Assembly: GCA_958437935.1 (NCBI GenBank)
Contig: CAUBPS010000004.1
Coordinates: forward strand, 1 to 64,000
Source: an uncultured Collinsella sp.
GTDB lineage: Bacteria; Actinomycetota; Coriobacteriia; Coriobacteriales; Coriobacteriaceae
Length of the DNA stretch: 64,000 bases
Direction: 5' to 3'
The position numbers and the translations under genes are program-made. The notes under the pieces are model-generated. The model was not told the DNA's origin and did no database searches. It saw only the letters and a list, made by a program, of their open reading frames with translations. Shown here piece after piece: positions 51,760 through 59,245 of this stretch. Position 1 is the stretch's first letter. Every line of letters starts with the position of its first letter.

Positions 51760-51898
51760 GGCTGAACCGAGAGGGCCGCTTGGGCATTTGCTCGCTATTT
51801 CGGACAGTCCTGCGCAAGACGAAGGCCACATTAAGTGGCCTTCTTTGCGTGCGGAACTCATATCGAGCAAATGCCCAAGCGGCCCTCTCGGTTCAGCC
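51760..51898 (+). repeat. Long hairpin element C (same family) after nrdD
   Basis: The outer stem is a perfect 35 bp (51760-51794 with 51864-51898). The left internal loop includes TTTCGGACAG (about 51798-51807) and the right loop includes GTGCGGAACTCAT (about 51849-51861). These share TCGGACA and TGCGGA with elements A, B and D. The inner hairpin GAAGGCCAC/GTGGCCTTC (51821-51829 with 51835-51843) with a following CTTTG can terminate nrdD transcription. Confidence 0.85.
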
Positions 51899-52076
51899 AA
51901 GTTGACGTAGCTGAGATGCAGCGCGCGGCCTGCTCGCTCCTCGAAGTTCTTAGCGGAAATAATTCGAGCTGCAGCTGCGATTTACTTGCGATAGCGGTTG
52001 AGCTGCAACAAAGTTTTTATTGGACCTCGAACCCTATACTCGATGTTCGCTTCGTTCATTGAGTTACCCTTTGCAT
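51899..52076. other. Gene-free spacer between hairpin elements C and D
   Basis: 178 bp with no supported ORF and no clear promoter. It continues the 427-bp gap between nrdD and nrdG. Confidence 0.5.
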
Positions 52077-52160
52077 GAGGCCGGGACATATCGTCCCGCC
52101 CGCAGTTTCGCAGGCCGAAGGCCGAGAATGTTTGAGGACGGGATGATATGTCCCGGCCTC
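52077..52160 (-). repeat. Long hairpin element D (same family, minus orientation) before nrdG
   Basis: The outer stem is 22 bp with one GT pair (52077-52098 with 52139-52160). Read on the minus strand the internal loops are TCCTCAAACATTCTC on the left and TGCGAAACTGCGGG on the right. These match the GTCCTCrrACAT and CCTGCGrA pattern of element A. The inner stem is only GGCC/GGCC with a TTC apex. It ends 15 bp before the nrdG start. Confidence 0.82.
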
Positions 52161-52175
52161 CCGGGAGAGTTACCT

Positions 52176-52757
52176 ATGAACTACGCGAACATTAAGTATT
52201 TCGACATTGCTGATGGGGAAGGCGTTCGTACTTCTCTGTTTGTGAGCGGGTGCCGTCGCGGGTGCAAGAATTGCTTTAACTCCGTCGCGTGGGACTTTGC
52301 TGCGGGCGAGCCGTTCGATCGCGCCGTCGAGGACAAAATTATCGAGAGTCTCGATCATCCCTTTATCGATGGCCTGACGATTCTGGGTGGCGAGCCCATG
52401 GAGCCCGAGAATCAGGCGGGGCTTGTTGACTTTATCGAACGCGTGCGTGCGGCCTATCCCGCGGGGTCGGGCAAGACCATTTGGTGCTTTACCGGCGACG
52501 TGCTCGAGGAGCTTATGCCGGGTGGTCGTCACCATACCGAGGCGACGGACCGTATCCTTGCCTGCCTCGATATGTTGGTGGATGGCCCGTTTGTTCAGGA
52601 TCTGTACGATATCTCATTGCGTTTTAGGGGCTCGAGCAATCAGCGCGTGATTGATATGAACGCCACGCGCGCCCGTGCTGTGCGCGAGGGCGTTGCGCTT
52701 TGCGACGCTGTGGAGCTTTGGCGGGACGATCCGGTCTATTCGACCCATACTATGTAG
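52176..52757 (+). CDS. nrdG: Anaerobic ribonucleotide reductase-activating protein
   Basis: Radical SAM enzyme that generates the glycyl radical on NrdD, 193 residues. The 4Fe-4S cysteines are in CRRGCKNC near residue 30, and TILGGEPM is a SAM-binding segment. The frame extends upstream through the hairpin element, but ATG 52176 with GGAGAG begins the usual MNYANIKYFDIADGEGVRTSLF N terminus. The stem of element D closes just upstream of the ribosome site and could affect translation. The usual tight nrdD-nrdG spacing is broken here. Confidence 0.94.
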   Translation: MNYANIKYFDIADGEGVRTSLFVSGCRRGCKNCFNSVAWDFAAGEPFDRAVEDKIIESLDHPFIDGLTILGGEPMEPENQAGLVDFIERVRAAYPAGSGKTIWCFTGDVLEELMPGGRHHTEATDRILACLDMLVDGPFVQDLYDISLRFRGSSNQRVIDMNATRARAVREGVALCDAVELWRDDPVYSTHTM

Positions 52758-52823
52758 CTTGTGGCCGATGCCAAAGGGCGTGGTACCATAGCGCGAACGC
52801 AAAATCGGAAAAGTGAGGCCCAG

Positions 52824-53381
52824 ATGGTCGATCAGGAAAAAGTCGAGGCCGCCATTAAGCTGTTGCTTGAGGGCATAGGCGAGGACCCAACTCGTGAGGG
52901 CCTGCTGGAGACCCCGGCGCGCGTTGCCCGTATGTATGGTGAGATCGCCGGTGGTATGGACCAGAGTGCCGAGGAGCACCTGTCCAAAACCTTTGCCGTC
53001 GCTTCGAACGATTTGGTTATCGAGCGCGACATCACGTTTTACTCGCTGTGCGAGCATCATCTGCTGCCGTTTTACGGCAAGGCTGCCATTGGCTATATCC
53101 CCAACGGCCGTGTCGCAGGGCTTTCCAAGCTCGCCCGCACGGTTGAGGTTTATGCCCGCCGTCTACAGCTGCAGGAGCAGCTGTGTGCGCAGGTTGCCGA
53201 CGCTCTCATGGATTATCTCGCTCCCCGGGGAGCGATTGTGCTCATGGAAGCCGAGCATATGTGTATGACCATGCGCGGCGTGCAAAAGCCTGGCACCAAG
53301 ACCGTGACGCTCGCTCGCCGCGGCGTCTTTGAGACCGATCCCGCGCTCGAGGAGCGTTTCTTTAGGATGCTGGGACGCTAA
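52824..53381 (+). CDS. folE: GTP cyclohydrolase I
   Basis: Converts GTP to dihydroneopterin triphosphate, the first step of folate synthesis. The protein has 185 residues. Zinc ligands are seen in SLCEHHLLPFYGKA and in MEAEHMCMTMRGV. The C-terminal GVQKPGTKTVT segment is typical. The start is ATG 52824 (GAGG upstream). It is followed 2 nt later by an HD-domain gene and then folB, forming a partial folate operon. folP and folK are not in the window. Confidence 0.95.
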   Translation: MVDQEKVEAAIKLLLEGIGEDPTREGLLETPARVARMYGEIAGGMDQSAEEHLSKTFAVASNDLVIERDITFYSLCEHHLLPFYGKAAIGYIPNGRVAGLSKLARTVEVYARRLQLQEQLCAQVADALMDYLAPRGAIVLMEAEHMCMTMRGVQKPGTKTVTLARRGVFETDPALEERFFRMLGR

Positions 53382-53383
53382 CT

Positions 53384-53965
53384 ATGAGAGTTGTCAACGA
53401 CTTTGCATCGAAGACCGATGAGGGGACGTCACGTCGCGGCTTTATGGCTTCGGGCTTGGCCCCCTTTGGTGCCATGCCTCGCATTGATTACATTTGTGCC
53501 AACGGGCTGTTCCGGCGGCATCTGGGCAACATTGCGCAGTTGGAATCGGGGCGCATCTTCTGCCGCCACGGTATTGACCATCTGCTCGATGTCTCTCGCA
53601 TTATGTGGATCAAGAATCTCAAGGAGCAGCTCGAATTTGACCGCGAGGTCATCTACGCCACGGCACTTCTTCACGATATCGGCAAAGATGAACAGTATGA
53701 ATCGGGTATATCCCATGATGTTGCAAGCGAACGCGTCGCTGATGCGATTCTCGGCGGCATGCCCGATGACGTGGCGTTTGAGCCGGCCGATGCCGCAGCC
53801 ATTAAGACGGCCATTCTGGGCCATCGAAAGCTGCGCGTGAACAGCCAACCGCTTGAGCGTCTGCTCTATGCAGCCGACAAAGCGTCGCGCGCCTGCTTTG
53901 CATGCCCCGCGCGCAATGCTTGCAACTGGAGCGATGATAAAAAGAACCTGTCGATTCGCGTGTAG
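53384..53965 (+). CDS. HD-domain phosphohydrolase-like protein of the folate operon
   Basis: Predicted metal-dependent phosphohydrolase of 193 residues. HD motif residues are seen in RHGIDHLLDV (His) and LLHDIGKDE (His-Asp), with a further histidine in GHRKL. The C terminus has a cysteine cluster CFACPARNACNW (CxxC-x5-C) that could bind metal. Genes of this class occur inside folate operons of some Gram-positives. Removal of phosphates from dihydroneopterin triphosphate is an attractive but unproven role, because no NudB-like enzyme is seen here. The start could also be the Met at residue 31. Confidence 0.72.
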   Translation: MRVVNDFASKTDEGTSRRGFMASGLAPFGAMPRIDYICANGLFRRHLGNIAQLESGRIFCRHGIDHLLDVSRIMWIKNLKEQLEFDREVIYATALLHDIGKDEQYESGISHDVASERVADAILGGMPDDVAFEPADAAAIKTAILGHRKLRVNSQPLERLLYAADKASRACFACPARNACNWSDDKKNLSIRV

Positions 53966-54008
53966 TTAGTTTGCGCGGTCGGGGTTCTAAACGAAGGAGA
54001 CGATCGCG

Positions 54009-54494
54009 ATGAGCAACAAGAAACTGCCCGAGAATGCAACCAAGACTGAAGGCGCCGAGCTCGCCCGCCGTGGAAGGGGCGAAATATCCACCGCAACGGC
54101 GGTGCCCCACGTGAGCTATGACGACCTTCGCCATGCCGACCGCATCACCGTTGAAGGTCTTGAGGTTTTTGCTAACCATGGCGTGTATCCCGAAGAGAAC
54201 GCGCTGGGCCAGAAGTTCATCGTGTCCTTGGTACTCTATGCCGACCTGCGTGCAGCGGGGGAGCACGATAACCTGGACGCCTCGATTGACTATGGCTCGG
54301 TGTGCCACGATGTCGATGGCTATCTGCGCGAGCATACGTTTAAGCTCATCGAGGCTGCAGCTGAGGGTGTGGCCTCGATGCTGCTGCGTCGTTACCCCTT
54401 GCTGCTTGGCGTGCGCGTTAAGCTCGATAAGCCTTGGGCGCCCGTCGGTCTTCCCCTGGCAAGCTGCGGTGTCGAGATCGAGCGCGTGCGCTAA
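54009..54494 (+). CDS. folB: Dihydroneopterin aldolase
   Basis: Converts dihydroneopterin to 6-hydroxymethyl-dihydropterin plus glycolaldehyde, 161 residues. The core has FANHGVYPEENALGQKF with the conserved glutamate, IDYGSV, and the catalytic lysine in LDKPWAP. An N-terminal extension of about 40 residues is not part of the usual 120-residue fold. GAAGGAG precedes the ATG at 54009, so the extension appears to be translated. It ends the folate group. Confidence 0.9.
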   Translation: MSNKKLPENATKTEGAELARRGRGEISTATAVPHVSYDDLRHADRITVEGLEVFANHGVYPEENALGQKFIVSLVLYADLRAAGEHDNLDASIDYGSVCHDVDGYLREHTFKLIEAAAEGVASMLLRRYPLLLGVRVKLDKPWAPVGLPLASCGVEIERVR

Positions 54495-54500
54495 CCGGTT

Positions 54501-55277
54501 CTAATATGTCTCTATGGGTGGCTGCTTGAGCCGCTGGGACAGTGCTCTATTGTTGGGGCAGTACGTGTCGAGCAGGGCGTGAAACCGCTGATTGTGGCTT
54601 GGCTCGAGCAAGTGGACGAGCTCGTGGGCGACAACCATGTCAAGGCACTCGACGGGGTAGGCGGCAAGTTCTCGTGCGATGCGAATGGCGCCGGTTTTGG
54701 GCGTGCATGATCCCCAGCGCGTTTTCATGCTGCGCACGGAAACGCGGGAAACGGCGACACCCATTGCGATTTCGTATGCGTGCACCATATCCCGCAGCGC
54801 CGATGTGACTTCGGACGTATAGAGCTGGTCAATATGGGCTTGGATCTCACTGGGCGTTAAGCCGTCGAGGGGCGCGTTCCACTTGGCCTGCGGACGTTCG
54901 TCTGGCTCGTCGGTACCCATAAAGCTTGCGAACGTGGCTTGTTTGGGCCGCGGTGCGGGTGACTTAAAGTTGTGATCGAGCGCATCTTGTACCGTGATGG
55001 GCTTGCCCCAAAGTGCAATGATGGACGAGGGGCTGAGCGGCTCTCGCGCCGTCGCCTGACGTTGCTCGCGCTGGGCAAGCCGGCTGATAATCCAGGCGCT
55101 GTTGCGCTTCACAAACGCTTCGATACGCTCGCGGCTGGCGCCGAGCGGTGCGCTGGCGTGGACCTCACCGCTCGATGTGACGCGCAGGTTGAAGTTTTTG
55201 ACGCGCTTTTTGGTAACGACGACGGGGATGGGAGTCCCATCCGGTTGGGGTAGGAAAAGCGTAAATTGCTGCGTCAA
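54501..55277 (-). CDS. YgjP-like zinc metallopeptidase (COG1451, SprT/WLM-like)
   Basis: Predicted zinc-dependent peptidase of unknown substrate, 258 residues. The catalytic motif HELVH is in VVAHELVHLLEPSHNQRFH, with a third ligand in the following histidine segment. The N-terminal half has the family's VKNFNLRVTSSGEVHASAPLGASRERI pattern. The frame opens at ATG 55310, but that codon lies inside the stem of the upstream gene's hairpin. TTG 55277 has GAAGGA six bases before it and is my preferred start. Confidence 0.78.
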   Translation of the reverse strand: MTQQFTLFLPQPDGTPIPVVVTKKRVKNFNLRVTSSGEVHASAPLGASRERIEAFVKRNSAWIISRLAQREQRQATAREPLSPSSIIALWGKPITVQDALDHNFKSPAPRPKQATFASFMGTDEPDERPQAKWNAPLDGLTPSEIQAHIDQLYTSEVTSALRDMVHAYEIAMGVAVSRVSVRSMKTRWGSCTPKTGAIRIARELAAYPVECLDMVVAHELVHLLEPSHNQRFHALLDTYCPNNRALSQRLKQPPIETY

Positions 55278-55300
55278 AAGTGGTCCTTCAGATTGGGGAC

Positions 55301-55334
55301 GGGCCGGCATGTCGACCGTTCGGCATGCCGGCCC
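55301..55334 (-). terminator. Stem-loop after the dipeptidase gene
   Basis: A perfect 11-bp stem (55301-55311 with 55324-55334) and 12-nt loop with no strong T run. It lies between the dipeptidase and peptidase genes, both on the minus strand. Confidence 0.6.
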
Positions 55335-55351
55335 GCTCAGGGGATGTGAAA

Positions 55352-56365
55352 TTAATAACGCTCAAAGAAGGCAAGGGCATTATCGCTGCAGAGCTTCTGC
55401 ATCACGGTCTTGCCAAAGTGCTTGGAGAGCATGTTCTGGAACTCGGGCATCTTGCTGGCATCGGAGAGGAAGGCGGGCACCGTGGCACCGTCCCAGTCGC
55501 CGCCGAGCGCGATGACGTCCTCGCCGCCCAGGTCGAGCCAGTGCTCGATATGTGCCGCCAGCTGGTCGAAGGTGACGTCTGCGGCTGTCTTGTCGGTTGC
55601 GTCGTTGGAAAGGAACTCGCTGCAGTAGTTGAGGCCGACGATGCCACCCATGTCGCGAATGGTGCGGAACTGGTCGTCGGTGAGGTTGCGCTTAACGCCG
55701 CAAACTGCACGAGAGTTGGAGTGGCTGGCGACGAAGGGACGTGTGGCGTGGGCGACAACCTCGTCAAAGCACTCATCGTTGAGGTGGGAGACGTCAAGCA
55801 CCATGCCGGCGTGCTCCATCTGCGTAAGTGCCTCGATGCCGGCGGCGGTGAGGCCGGCGTGGGTATCGTGTCCGCTCGCGAGCGGTCCCTGCGCATTCCA
55901 GCTGAGCGATGACATGAGTACGCCCAAGCTCTTGAGCACCTCGATCAGCGCGGGGTCCTCGGCAAAGAACGTGGCGTTTTCGATGGTGTGGATGCAGGCG
56001 ACCTTGCCGTCTTTGAGCGCGGGGCGAATGTCTGCCGCGCTGCGTACGTTGACCATGCGGTCGTGGTTGAGCATTGCCTGGCCGCTCATATGCGCCATGA
56101 TCTGCGCCTGGAAGCGCGCGGCGTGGGCGGTGGGAATCTCATCGGGGACAAACGTGGCGAAGCACTGTGCCCATGGCGTGTTGCCGATCTTTGCGAGCGA
56201 GATGGCGCAGGCGTTGCCCTCGATGAGGTCGAAATCTTGCGGATGCGTTTCGTCGCCGGGGAAATAACCGTCGGTGCCGGCGGTAAAGCGCAGGTCGAGA
56301 TCGAGCGTGGCCCAGCCGATGCGGTCGGCGGTGTCGCAGTGTAGGTCAAATACGGGATATGCCAT
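55352..56365 (-). CDS. M19-family (membrane dipeptidase-like) dipeptidase
   Basis: Zinc-dependent dipeptidase of 337 residues. The N-terminal metal site is FDLHCDT. The remaining ligands and substrate site appear in VLDVSHLNDECFDEV, FVASHSNSRAVC and GGDWDG. ATG 56365 follows GGAGGAA; the longer frame is not needed. No signal peptide is seen, so it probably acts on imported peptides in the cytoplasm, which would suit a cell with oligopeptide importers. It is divergent from the SlyD gene. Confidence 0.88.
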   Translation of the reverse strand: MAYPVFDLHCDTADRIGWATLDLDLRFTAGTDGYFPGDETHPQDFDLIEGNACAISLAKIGNTPWAQCFATFVPDEIPTAHAARFQAQIMAHMSGQAMLNHDRMVNVRSAADIRPALKDGKVACIHTIENATFFAEDPALIEVLKSLGVLMSSLSWNAQGPLASGHDTHAGLTAAGIEALTQMEHAGMVLDVSHLNDECFDEVVAHATRPFVASHSNSRAVCGVKRNLTDDQFRTIRDMGGIVGLNYCSEFLSNDATDKTAADVTFDQLAAHIEHWLDLGGEDVIALGGDWDGATVPAFLSDASKMPEFQNMLSKHFGKTVMQKLCSDNALAFFERY

Positions 56366-56485
56366 GGTTCCTCCGGTTGCAGCGTTTCTTTGCAAACTGT
56401 CATTGAATTGTATGACTAGGGTATAGTTAGCGCCATATGTTCACGGCGGCCCGCGTTGTGCGCCGCCCTTATCACGGAGGTTACC

Positions 56486-56914
56486 ATGTCCAACCAGGGC
56501 AAGAAGGTCAAGACTCATTATCGCGGCACGCTCGACGACGGCACGCAGTTCGATAGCTCCTACGATCGCGGCGAGCCGCTGGAGTTCACCTGCGGCGCCG
56601 GTCAGATGATCAAGGGCTTCGACGCCGCTGTTGTCGACATGCAGATGGGCGAGAAGAAGACCGTGCATATCCCGGCTGCCGATGCCTACGGCGAGCACAA
56701 TCCCGAGATGGTTATTACCTTCCCGGCCGAGCAGGTTCCCAACATCGAGCAGATCGAGAAGGGCATGAAGCTCTTCCTGTCCACGCCGAGCGGCATGCCT
56801 GTCCCCGCCGTCGTCATCGACGTAACGCCCGAGGCTGTGACGCTCGATGCCAACCACGAGCTTGCCGGCAAGGACCTCAACTTTGATATCGAGCTCGTCG
56901 AGGTCGAGGGTTAG
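56486..56914 (+). CDS. SlyD-like FKBP peptidyl-prolyl isomerase
   Basis: Folding helper and, in several bacteria, nickel chaperone partner. The protein has 142 residues. FKBP core pieces are YRGTLDDGTQFDSS and AGQMIKGFDAAVVDM. The insert-in-flap domain characteristic of SlyD spans about 68-120 (AYGEHNPEMVITFPAEQVP), and the C-terminal LDANHELAGKDLNFDIELVEV is standard. The histidine-rich tail of E. coli SlyD is absent. ATG 56486 follows GGAGG. Three nucleotides after its stop begins a UreE-like gene, which fits a shared metal-delivery role. Confidence 0.88.
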   Translation: MSNQGKKVKTHYRGTLDDGTQFDSSYDRGEPLEFTCGAGQMIKGFDAAVVDMQMGEKKTVHIPAADAYGEHNPEMVITFPAEQVPNIEQIEKGMKLFLSTPSGMPVPAVVIDVTPEAVTLDANHELAGKDLNFDIELVEVEG

Positions 56915-56917
56915 AGC

Positions 56918-57496
56918 ATGCCTGAGCGCTTGGTTTCGACGACATGCTTGGGAAATCTCAACGATCCGTCCTATGAACTTCTGCTTCGCCGGAAGCTGGG
57001 CGGCGTCTTTGAAGTTGACGAGCTACTGCTCGATTGGGACCAGGCTGATGTATGCGCGTTTGTGGGCGTGACGGAGCTGGGGCGCACGGTCGATGTTCGG
57101 CTGGATACTGCCGACGGCGGTCGTTTTGTCGACGGCGACGTGCTCGCCGTCGACCGTTCGGGCGTGGTGCCCGTGGCGGTTGTCGTGCGCCTGCGCAGCG
57201 CCGAGGTCTATCTGGTCGAAGTCGATCGCATGGACCCTATCGCGCTTGCACACGTGTGCTGGGAGATTGGCAACATGCATGCGCCGCTGTTTCGGGGCGA
57301 CTCGGACGAGCATGCCGTGCGCATGTATACACCGCTGCAGCCGGTTTTAGGCCGCATGCTTCGCGGCATCGAGGGAGCTCGAATCTCGATCGTTTCGCGC
57401 GAGCTCGATGCGGGTCGACGCTTTGCGTCGAGCGCGGCCGATGTTGTCGTGAGCATGGCTCCTGACTTTACGATCGTAAAGGCGGCGCGTAAGTAA
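56918..57496 (+). CDS. UreE-like protein (putative nickel metallochaperone), no urease nearby
   Basis: A 192-residue protein whose central and C-terminal parts resemble UreE. It has a GDVLAVDRSGVVPVAVVVR strand region, the VYLVEVDRMDPIALAHVCWEIGNMHAPLF segment with the conserved metal-binding histidine (His121, UreE's GNRHxPL), and a final domain equivalent to UreE's C-terminal metal domain. There is no histidine-rich tail. The first 60 residues are less clear. No urease or hydrogenase gene lies in the window. SlyD and UreE are known partners in other bacteria. The similarity is recognised by eye and should be tested structurally. Confidence 0.65.
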   Translation: MPERLVSTTCLGNLNDPSYELLLRRKLGGVFEVDELLLDWDQADVCAFVGVTELGRTVDVRLDTADGGRFVDGDVLAVDRSGVVPVAVVVRLRSAEVYLVEVDRMDPIALAHVCWEIGNMHAPLFRGDSDEHAVRMYTPLQPVLGRMLRGIEGARISIVSRELDAGRRFASSAADVVVSMAPDFTIVKAARK

Positions 57497-57510
57497 GCGC
57501 CGGAACATGG

Positions 57511-57544
57511 GACGGACTTTGGGGGATTGCCATTCAAAGTCCGT
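57511..57544 (+). terminator. Stem-loop after the UreE-like gene
   Basis: A perfect 11-bp stem (57511-57521 with 57534-57544) and 12-nt loop, followed by TCGTTGTTG. It is a moderate terminator. Confidence 0.65.
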
Positions 57545-57577
57545 CTCGTTGTTGATGAGATGCTTTGGGGGAAGCAC

Positions 57578-58375
57578 ATGGGTCTTGAGGGGATCAAGCT
57601 GATCGCCTGCGATTTGGACGGCACGTTGCTGCATCCGGGGGAGCGTGAGCCGCGTCCCGAGACGTTTGAGCTTATTCGTGAGTTGCACCGTCGTGGCGTT
57701 GTGTTTATGCCGGCGAGTGGTCGTCAGTACGCGAGCCTGCGCTATCTGTTTGCGCCGGTGGCCGATGAGCTGAGCTATGTGTGCGAAAACGGCGCCCTGG
57801 TCATGAGCGAAGGACGTGCCGTGGTTAAGCGGTCTATGGGGCGCGACCTGGCCATGGATATCGCGAATGCCGTGGTTGCGTATCCCCATGCCGATGTGAC
57901 CCTGTCGTGCGAGGGACACCTCTACACCATGAGCGGCAACGATGCGTTTGTCGATCACCTGCGCTATGAGGTCCATTGTGATGTGGCGGTAGTCGACCGT
58001 CCCGAAGACATTGACGAGGACGTCATTAAGATTGCGTTCCAGACGCCCGAGGCGGAGCAGCCGGCGGCGCTGGAGTATTTCGAGCGCCGCTTTAGCGATC
58101 GGGTCAACGTCATGACGTCGGGAACCGAATGGACGGACTTTATCGGGTTTGGTTCGGGCAAAGGTTCCGCGCTTGCCGACTACGGTCGCGCGCTGGGGAT
58201 CTCACCCGATGAGATGATGGCGTTTGGCGACAATGAGAACGATCGCGACATGCTCAACGTCGTTGGCCATCCCTATCTAATGGAAAACTGCAACCCCACG
58301 ATGCGCGGCGTCAACGACCGGGTGCGCTACGTGCACACGGTGGAAGAGGAGCTGCGTCGCCTGCTCGCCGAGTAG
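57578..58375 (+). CDS. Cof-type HAD-superfamily phosphatase
   Basis: Predicted cytoplasmic sugar-phosphate or nucleotide phosphatase, 265 residues. Motif I is ACDLDGTLL (nucleophile Asp) and motif II lies in FMPASGRQ. The large C2-type cap occupies about 85-190. Motif III/IV is KGSALADYGRALGISPDEMMAFGDNENDRDML. ATG 57578 follows GGGGGAA. The substrate is unknown, as for most Cof proteins. Confidence 0.87.
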   Translation: MGLEGIKLIACDLDGTLLHPGEREPRPETFELIRELHRRGVVFMPASGRQYASLRYLFAPVADELSYVCENGALVMSEGRAVVKRSMGRDLAMDIANAVVAYPHADVTLSCEGHLYTMSGNDAFVDHLRYEVHCDVAVVDRPEDIDEDVIKIAFQTPEAEQPAALEYFERRFSDRVNVMTSGTEWTDFIGFGSGKGSALADYGRALGISPDEMMAFGDNENDRDMLNVVGHPYLMENCNPTMRGVNDRVRYVHTVEEELRRLLAE

Positions 58376-58390
58376 GCTTTTGGGACATGC

Positions 58391-58771
58391 CTACCGGCAG
58401 TTGGGGCAGAGGCCTTCGAAGATGGTGTAGTGCGAGGTGATATGCCAGCCGGTTTCCTCGCTTGCACGGGCGTCGAGTTGGGCATCGAACGGCAAGGGCA
58501 CATCGATGACGCGGCTGCATGAGGTGCAGATAACGTGAGCGTGCGGTTCGGTCGTGCGGTCGAAGCGGCTGCCGCCCGGCGTCTTGATGGAGAGGATTTC
58601 TCCCGCGTCTGCTAAAAGGTTGAGGTTGCGGTAGACCGTGCCGCGACTGATCTTGTCGTCCTGCTCGCGTACAGCGTTGTAGATCTCGTCGGCGGTGGGG
58701 TGGCTATAGCTTTGGCGCACGGCGTCCAAGACCAGCTTTCGCTGTTTGGTATTTCGTCTTTGTACTGCCAT
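58391..58771 (-). CDS. Fur-family transcriptional regulator
   Basis: Metal-sensing winged-helix repressor of 126 residues, short for the family. The DNA-binding half has QRKLVLDAVRQSYSHPTADEIYNAVRE and ISRGTVYRNLNLLADAGEI. The dimer half has PHAHVICTSCSRVIDV (histidines and CxxC) and ends in the CPNC zinc pair (GLCPNCR). The spacing fits PerR or Fur; key PerR residues cannot be assigned with confidence. It is convergent with the HAD gene. Confidence 0.87.
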   Translation of the reverse strand: MAVQRRNTKQRKLVLDAVRQSYSHPTADEIYNAVREQDDKISRGTVYRNLNLLADAGEILSIKTPGGSRFDRTTEPHAHVICTSCSRVIDVPLPFDAQLDARASEETGWHITSHYTIFEGLCPNCR

Positions 58772-58832
58772 GCGCCTCGCCTCTTTTCTATCAACGGTCG
58801 TAGGTAAATGATACCGTATTTAGCACACAATA

Positions 58833-59243
58833 CTAATAACGAGGAATGAAACTGTCTTCATTGGCAAGTGAGGCTCGGGCCTGGGCGTCTACGAGGCGAA
58901 AACGCGTCCCCATGCGCTCGTAGGAGGCATGAAGCGCCTCGAGATGAGATAGGATGTTTGCCGGAGCTCCCTGTATCTCCATCTCGACTGAACCGTCTTC
59001 CATGTTACGCACCCAGCCGGTGAGTGCACGTGCTTGCGCGAGGTTGGTGTTGGTAAAGCGAAAACCAACGCCCTGGACTTGCCCCGTCCAGCGCAGGAAA
59101 TAGCGCAGGGGAGTGTCTTGAGTGACCTCGTCGCTTGCGAGCACAGTAAGCCTGCGGCGCAGCTCGAGCTCGACGTTTGACGGTTTTTGAGGCTCTCGAC
59201 TGCCGCCGGTGACGCTGGAGAAGAACGTATCGAAGAAGCCCAT
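58833..59243 (-). CDS. Acylphosphatase with N-terminal extension
   Basis: Small enzyme hydrolysing acyl phosphates, 136 residues. The catalytic core is in the C-terminal 90 residues, with GQVQGVGFRFT (phosphate loop and catalytic Arg) and the catalytic Asn in GWVRNMEDGSVE. The first 45 residues (MGFFDTFFSS...) are not part of the usual 90-residue enzyme and may be a linker or targeting piece. It starts 2 nt after the upstream oxidoreductase stop. The ribosome site is weak, so coupling is likely. Confidence 0.82.
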   Translation of the reverse strand: MGFFDTFFSSVTGGSREPQKPSNVELELRRRLTVLASDEVTQDTPLRYFLRWTGQVQGVGFRFTNTNLAQARALTGWVRNMEDGSVEMEIQGAPANILSHLEALHASYERMGTRFRLVDAQARASLANEDSFIPRY

Positions 59244-59245
59244 CG

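Noticed and set aside
49232..51829. 865-codon minus-strand frame opposite nrdD
   Set aside because: Antisense shadow of nrdD; no motif, no ribosome site, and it runs through the hairpin element.
51835..52062. 75-codon frame between nrdD and nrdG
   Set aside because: It begins inside hairpin element C and is dictated by its stem; no motif or ribosome site.
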